DNA of 64,000 nt from CAIZGX01 sp044239865. GTDB taxonomy: Bacteria; Bacteroidota; Bacteroidia; Flavobacteriales_D; Sanyastnellaceae. The translations under genes and the position numbers were made by a program. Position 1 is the stretch's first letter; each line of letters opens with the position of its first letter. Location: the NCBI GenBank assembly GCA_044239865.1, contig JBIIAO010000001.1, positions 682,001 through 746,000 on the forward strand, given 5' to 3'. Shown in pieces: positions 59,706-64,000 of the stretch. Under the pieces are notes generated by a model, which worked only from the letters and a program-made list of their open reading frames with translations, did no database searches and was not told where the DNA came from.

Positions 59706-61700
59706 TTATTTAATCAATAAACGCTTCGTAATTCTTCCAACTTGAATGGTGTAAATTCCAGAAGAAAGATCACCAACAGAAAGTGTATGAACACCCGGCT
59801 GATTGAACGTTGAAGTCAATACCATTTGTCCAGTAGCATTGTAAACCGACACCAAACTTTTTCCCGTTTGGAAGTTCTGAATGAATACTTCATTTTCTGC
59901 GGGGTTTGGATAAACGATAAACTCACGTTCAGCAATTTCATTCACACCAGCTGCAATCCATTGAAAATCTTCAGAGGTTGAATAAGCAGAAGAACCGCAA
60001 CCATTTATGGCAGTAACTCTCCACGAATAGGTTTTTCCTTCCATAAATGAAAAGTTAGCCGGTAACACAAGGAAATTAGAAGTAACAGTAGTACTATACA
60101 ATACTGTTCCAAACGTATTGTCGTTTTCTGCAAGTTCGAAAAAATAGGAAGTGGCTCCAGGCATTGCGGTCCAATTAAATTGGTAATCCAAGGCGTTGTA
60201 TTGAATGGTTGTTGGCACAGACAACAAAGTTGGAGCAGCAGGTGGAGTTCCAATAGTTATTGTAAAGAACAAATCATAAGACTCTCCAAAAGTAGTTAGC
60301 AATTGAAGGGTGCAATTATAAGTTCCGGTTGGAACAGTTCCCAAATCAGAAATAACAATGTTATAACTCCCTGTGGCTCCAATATTCACTCCGCTGAATA
60401 CTGGAAATCCAGGTATTCCTGTAATATTCGCGGTTAAAGGAAATTGTAAATCTGCATTTATTTTAAGTTGAAGGGTATCTGCCGATTGTCCGCATGCATT
60501 CAAATTGCTGTTTTGCAAATAGAGTAGAGTAGGACGAAGTACAAAGAATCCATCGTACATGCTTGTAGCCAAATTCACACCACTAGGCAGGAAAGGATAA
60601 TTGCTCCATGTCCCACTGAATTGAGGATTATCGTTCGCTGGAAATAAATCGAAATAACCAACTTCATTCAATACTCCTGTGCTAACTCGAGAAGCATCGA
60701 GAATGCGCACTCCGCTGCGGTAATTACTCTCATAAACGAATTGGTCTTTTATATAAAGATTGTGGTCAATAGATGCAAGGGTACTTAAATAATAATTCAT
60801 GTAACCAATATTGTCTAAATCAGAAAAATCAAAAATATGCGTGCGCGTTGTTGTTCCCAAGTTCTGCTCATCCAACTCGTCGTCTACTAAGTAGTGAGCC
60901 ATGTCCTTTGTGAACCAACCTTGGTGTGTATAACCCGTTTCAGGGTAGCTGTAATTATCTAAAAAGAGAATGTCTGTGGGATCAGTTACATTCAAAGTAA
61001 CGACGCCCCAACCACTATTGCCATTGCAGGCTACAACAATTACATCGCCCTGGTGATTGACATCTGGACCGTTATAGGTAAGAATATTACCATCGTGAGT
61101 ATATCCAGCATCTGCATATCCACCAACAAGGATGGGTTGAAGTGGATTTGAAATATCAACCAAATGTGGACCGCCATTGAAGGTGCTTGAACCCATTGCC
61201 ATTAAAATTTTACTCACAGGGTCAATCGCAATGGTATGCGAATGACCGAAACCACCGTAATAAGCCGATTCAGCAAATGAAGTCGGAGTAGTTACATTGT
61301 CCAATTGCAACATGTCAAAAACCTGAAGGCCGTGACCACTTGCCTCACTGCCAACAAAACAATAATTGTCCATTGTTTCAACATCTCTCCATAAACTACT
61401 ACTCGTATGTGAAGGAAGCATCCCAAGATAAACTGGTGCTTCAGGTGTTGAAATATCTACAAAGGCCAGACCATTTGACACTGCAACTAAAGCATATTCT
61501 TTTCCAGTTACGGGACTTACCCATCCCCAAATATCACTCGTGTTGTCATTATTCGGATTGGCACCGATTTCAGATAAAGTCATGCGCGATAGTAAATCTA
61601 CATTGTCGCAGGGGTAAATTCCTGCCATTCCACCAACGCATGGTTGAGCCATGGCTGTCACTGAGGATATTAAAAACACTGAAAGGAATAAGTTCTTCAT
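59706..61700 (-). CDS. Choice-of-anchor B family secreted protein with T9SS type A sorting domain
   Basis: 664 residues from ATG 61700; the upstream in-frame Met at 61745 is rejected because the signal peptide (MKNLFLSVFLISSVTAMAQ) starts at 61700. LVIVD-like repeats run through the first 370 residues (DIWGWVSPVTGKEYALVAVS, AFVDISTPEAPVYLGMLPSH, RDVETMDNYCFVGSEASGHG, LVDISNPLQPILVGGYAD). A fibronectin-like segment (WTAMPGATSYFFELAENDNT) and a type A sorting domain (YPNPAENEVFIQNFQTGKS) follow. Extracellular; ligand unknown. Confidence 0.92.
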   Translation of the reverse strand: MKNLFLSVFLISSVTAMAQPCVGGMAGIYPCDNVDLLSRMTLSEIGANPNNDNTSDIWGWVSPVTGKEYALVAVSNGLAFVDISTPEAPVYLGMLPSHTSSSLWRDVETMDNYCFVGSEASGHGLQVFDMLQLDNVTTPTSFAESAYYGGFGHSHTIAIDPVSKILMAMGSSTFNGGPHLVDISNPLQPILVGGYADAGYTHDGNILTYNGPDVNHQGDVIVVACNGNSGWGVVTLNVTDPTDILFLDNYSYPETGYTHQGWFTKDMAHYLVDDELDEQNLGTTTRTHIFDFSDLDNIGYMNYYLSTLASIDHNLYIKDQFVYESNYRSGVRILDASRVSTGVLNEVGYFDLFPANDNPQFSGTWSNYPFLPSGVNLATSMYDGFFVLRPTLLYLQNSNLNACGQSADTLQLKINADLQFPLTANITGIPGFPVFSGVNIGATGSYNIVISDLGTVPTGTYNCTLQLLTTFGESYDLFFTITIGTPPAAPTLLSVPTTIQYNALDYQFNWTAMPGATSYFFELAENDNTFGTVLYSTTVTSNFLVLPANFSFMEGKTYSWRVTAINGCGSSAYSTSEDFQWIAAGVNEIAEREFIVYPNPAENEVFIQNFQTGKSLVSVYNATGQMVLTSTFNQPGVHTLSVGDLSSGIYTIQVGRITKRLLIK

Positions 61701-61732
61701 AGACAAATTTTGTTGTTCGCAATATAAAAACA

Positions 61733-61758
61733 AAAAGCTCGGCATGTGCCGAGCTTTT
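61733..61758. terminator. Intrinsic terminator
   Basis: An 11-bp stem AAAAGCTCGGC/GCCGAGCTTTT with an ATGT loop. It lies after the glycosyltransferase stop on the minus strand. Confidence 0.75.
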
Positions 61759-61783
61759 AATAAATTTCTTCTCAGGGAGATTA

Positions 61784-63328
61784 TTAACTCGTTCTCGCGT
61801 GCTTCACGCTGTAATAGGTCACATAGAAATATCCAATAGTCAACATCAAGTGGAAAGGCATCAATCCAAAATCAGTCAATCGAGCTGCTCCATCTTTCTC
61901 GGAGAAACGGAGAATAAATGGCCAAACCAATCCACTTGCGAAATACAACAACAAGATGAACTCGAGAATTGTCAAGGGTGAAATTTTCGGAGCACGATAT
62001 TTCTTATCGGTCCATGTTCCTTTTTTACCCGTGCTTATCGCAAACTTAGGTGTGCGAACGAAAGCAGATTTCTTTCCAGTTAAACCTTCAATAACGGCTA
62101 CTGCATTGTGCAATGAAAGCCCCATTGAAACAGCCAAAAACAAAGGGAAGTCAATAACGAAGCGTCCAAACTTTTGGAAGAACGGCATTGGCGGACGAGA
62201 TACCCAATAGAAGAATCCTAAAATGAAGAAACTTACCAAAAATGCTGAAGCAACAGCAAAATAAATCGAGTAATCATTCAATAATACTCCATTGAAATAA
62301 TGCCATCCATCGAAATAGTGCTTAATGAACAACATAGGCATACTTAAGATTGATGTTCCTAAAATGCTTAAGAAAACAACAGAATTCATCAAGTGGAAAC
62401 TAGCGTGCACTTTGTGCGCAAATCCCATGTCTTTCGCACGAAGTACTTTCCCTAAATTCTTACGCGTACATTCTGCAGCACCTTTTGTCCAACGGAACTG
62501 TTGTGCTTTCAATGCGTTCATCTCAGCAGGAAGCTCCGATGGAGAACCAATTGCAGGCAAGTAGATGAAATTCCATCCAACTAACTGTGCTCGGTAGCTA
62601 AGATCTAAGTCTTCCGTAATGGTATCGCTCTGCCATCCTCCCGCGTCGTAAATAGCTTCTTTTCTCCACACACCCGCTGTTCCGTTGAAGTTAATGTAGT
62701 GATTGGAATAGTTACGTCCAATTTGCTCTACAGTAAAGTGCGCATCCAATCCGAAAGCCTGCAAACGCGTAAGCAAAGAATAGTCTTCGTTCAAATGTTC
62801 CCATCGGGTTTGAACCACCGCTATTTTCTCCCCAGCATAGAAGTAGGGGATAGTCTGACGTAAAAAGTCTTTTCTAGGAACGAAGTCAGCATCGAAGATT
62901 GCTGTGAACTCTCCTTTTGAAATATCTAAACCATAAGCCAGAGCTCCGGCTTTAAATCCTTTTCTGTCTACACGACGAATATGTTGAATATCTATACCAA
63001 GAAGTTGTTTCTCTGCAATTAATTTGGCTGCAATCTCAACAGACTCATCATTACCATCATCCAACACCTGAATCTCGAATCTGTCTCTCGGATAGTCGAA
63101 TTCACAAACAGCGTTAATTAAACGCTCAATCACGTACATCTCATTAAACACTGGGAGCTGCACAGTAACGTGTGGCAAATCTTCTTCCGCTATAACAGGC
63201 ATTTCACGTTTGCGCTTATTCTTTTTCACGAATTGAACGGCCAAATTCAATTGAACCAACGAATAGAAAAAGATGAAAATCAAAAAGAAACCGTAGAGAC
63301 AGATTGCGGTAAATGCAAGTGTATTCAA
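61784..63328 (-). CDS. Cellulose-synthase-like family 2 glycosyltransferase
   Basis: 514 residues. An N-terminal membrane helix (FTAICLYGFFLIFIFFYSLV) is followed by a GT2 domain with VTVQLPVFNE, VLDDGNDES (first Asp), IFDADFVP (DxD), TEDLDLSYR (TED) and the QQFRWTKG (QxxRW) motif, and then several C-terminal membrane segments. This matches processive beta-glycosyltransferases of the cellulose/glucomannan-synthase type. No c-di-GMP PilZ domain is visible. It could add to the surface polysaccharide supplied by the ugd operon, which is inference. A TATTTTTG box lies 24 nt before the ATG. Confidence 0.93.
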   Translation of the reverse strand: MNTLAFTAICLYGFFLIFIFFYSLVQLNLAVQFVKKNKRKREMPVIAEEDLPHVTVQLPVFNEMYVIERLINAVCEFDYPRDRFEIQVLDDGNDESVEIAAKLIAEKQLLGIDIQHIRRVDRKGFKAGALAYGLDISKGEFTAIFDADFVPRKDFLRQTIPYFYAGEKIAVVQTRWEHLNEDYSLLTRLQAFGLDAHFTVEQIGRNYSNHYINFNGTAGVWRKEAIYDAGGWQSDTITEDLDLSYRAQLVGWNFIYLPAIGSPSELPAEMNALKAQQFRWTKGAAECTRKNLGKVLRAKDMGFAHKVHASFHLMNSVVFLSILGTSILSMPMLFIKHYFDGWHYFNGVLLNDYSIYFAVASAFLVSFFILGFFYWVSRPPMPFFQKFGRFVIDFPLFLAVSMGLSLHNAVAVIEGLTGKKSAFVRTPKFAISTGKKGTWTDKKYRAPKISPLTILEFILLLYFASGLVWPFILRFSEKDGAARLTDFGLMPFHLMLTIGYFYVTYYSVKHARTS

Positions 63329-63352
63329 AGTATTGAGGGTTTAGTTAGACCG

Positions 63353-63360
63353 CAAAAATA
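63353..63360 (-). promoter_or_regulatory. -7 box for the glycosyltransferase gene
   Basis: The minus strand reads TATTTTTG, 24 nt before the ATG at 63328. Confidence 0.55.
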
Positions 63361-63414
63361 CGGCTAAAGCATATATGAAAAAAACTTTTCTAACGATCTA
63401 GAAACAATGAAGTG

Positions 63415-64000
63415 TTAATCAATCTCGAAATTCAACTGCATAGTAATCGAAGCAGTCTTTCTCCTAGAGCTGGTATTGAAAGCCCCGCCCCATGAATAAT
63501 CCTCATCGCTGTTTTGCCCAACAATTTGAAAGATGCCCATTTCTGCACTTTGCAAACTTCCTAATTCACCTCCTGCAGATTGAGCGATTTTTTCAGCTCG
63601 AAGGCGAGCGTCTGATGTTGCTTCAGAAACCATTTCAACTTTTAACTCAGCAAGTTTGGTGTAATAGAATTCCGGAATTTCAGAATAAAATTCAACCCCA
63701 GAGGCAATGAGTTCAGTGACCTCGCGAGAAATTTGCTCAACTTTCGACACCTCTGAAGACTCAATCGCGACCATTTGAGATAGGCTATAACCTGTTAAAG
63801 CCGTTGCAGTAATATCTCCATTGGAATTTCGTGTTTCATCATAGTTTTTTTTAATTTCCATTGCAGAAAATACAATTTCATTCTCTTGAATTCCTTTTCC
63901 CATTAAATAACTCTTAATGGTATTTCGATCAGCTTCCAATGCAGCAGAGGCTGCGGCAAGGTCATTACTCGTTTTGGAAAACGATCCTCTCCACACGATT
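63415..64000 (-). CDS. SIMPL-domain (DUF541) protein, 5' end outside window
   Basis: About 195 residues of an open frame running off the right edge. The sequence has VWRGSFSKTS, IKSYLMGKGIQENEIVFSAM, TALTGYSLSQMVAI, AEKIAQSAGGELGSLQSAEM and a final ITMQLNFEID, which match SIMPL/DUF541 proteins. Such proteins are periplasmic or outer-membrane; a signal peptide would lie outside the window. Function not established. Confidence 0.88.
   Translation of the reverse strand, partial: IVWRGSFSKTSNDLAAASAALEADRNTIKSYLMGKGIQENEIVFSAMEIKKNYDETRNSNGDITATALTGYSLSQMVAIESSEVSKVEQISREVTELIASGVEFYSEIPEFYYTKLAELKVEMVSEATSDARLRAEKIAQSAGGELGSLQSAEMGIFQIVGQNSDEDYSWGGAFNTSSRRKTASITMQLNFEID

Overview
The window looks like a chromosomal segment of a Bacteroidota bacterium, most likely a Flavobacteriales-type marine or freshwater species. 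The evidence is type IX secretion (T9SS) type A and type B C-terminal sorting domains, a TonB-dependent receptor, an S46 dipeptidyl-peptidase, SprB/PKD/CUB-type adhesins, and Bacteroidota promoters (TAnnTTTG -7 boxes) at many starts. The taxonomic call is inference from gene content; no rRNA is present.

Layout. 1-5.8 kb: a partial TonB receptor, a TPR membrane protein, a hybrid histidine kinase, an outer-membrane barrel protein and a GreA/B-like protein. 6-9.7 kb (minus strand): a DUF2461 protein and a nucleotide-sugar operon (Ugd, UDP-glucuronate decarboxylase, WbpD-like acetyltransferase). 9.7-16.3 kb (plus): NatAB-type ABC exporter, Ppx/GppA phosphatase, heptose epimerase, QueD, FolE, Bax-inhibitor-1 protein and a J-domain protein. 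16.3-27.3 kb: S46 peptidase with a DPP11-type Arg, a 45-aa membrane protein too short for routine ORF calling, a 1195-aa CotH/lamin-tail T9SS protein, the two methylmalonyl-CoA mutase subunits, MazG and a lipoprotein.

27.3-41.6 kb is an accessory region ending at a tRNA-Asp gene. It opens with an AT-rich cassette of four membrane proteins, bracketed by a direct duplication of the 3' half of the preceding lipoprotein gene. Then come two formylglycine-generating-enzyme-like (SUMF1) proteins, about a dozen paralogous small secreted or membrane proteins in five families (here A to E), three copies of a putative minus-strand small RNA with its own promoter and terminator, an orphan AbiEi-like antitoxin, a HipBA module and gene fragments. 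No integrase or transposase is visible.

41.8-46.2 kb (minus) is a cluster of secreted PKD/CUB/P-domain proteins, two of them near-identical. Three end in a shared Pro-x-Ile-x-His-Asn-like C-terminus, and the last gene carries a T9SS type B sorting domain. 46.5-64 kb returns to core functions: a B12-binding radical SAM protein, DEAD-box helicase, O-methyltransferase, CPBP protease, SUI1 factor, THUMP methyltransferase, acyltransferase, lipoproteins, secreted T9SS type A proteins, a GlcD-type FAD oxidoreductase, a cellulose-synthase-like glycosyltransferase and a partial SIMPL protein.

The most unusual feature at small scale is a dispersed repeat type: tandem arrays of DNA mini-hairpins (3-6 bp stems, usually a 3-nt GNA or complementary TNC loop) joined by short constant linkers. 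They often abut stop codons, and one such array lies in frame inside the ppx gene. The best candidates for something undescribed are the A-E paralogue array with its repeated small RNA, the duplicated-end membrane-protein cassette, and the mini-hairpin arrays.
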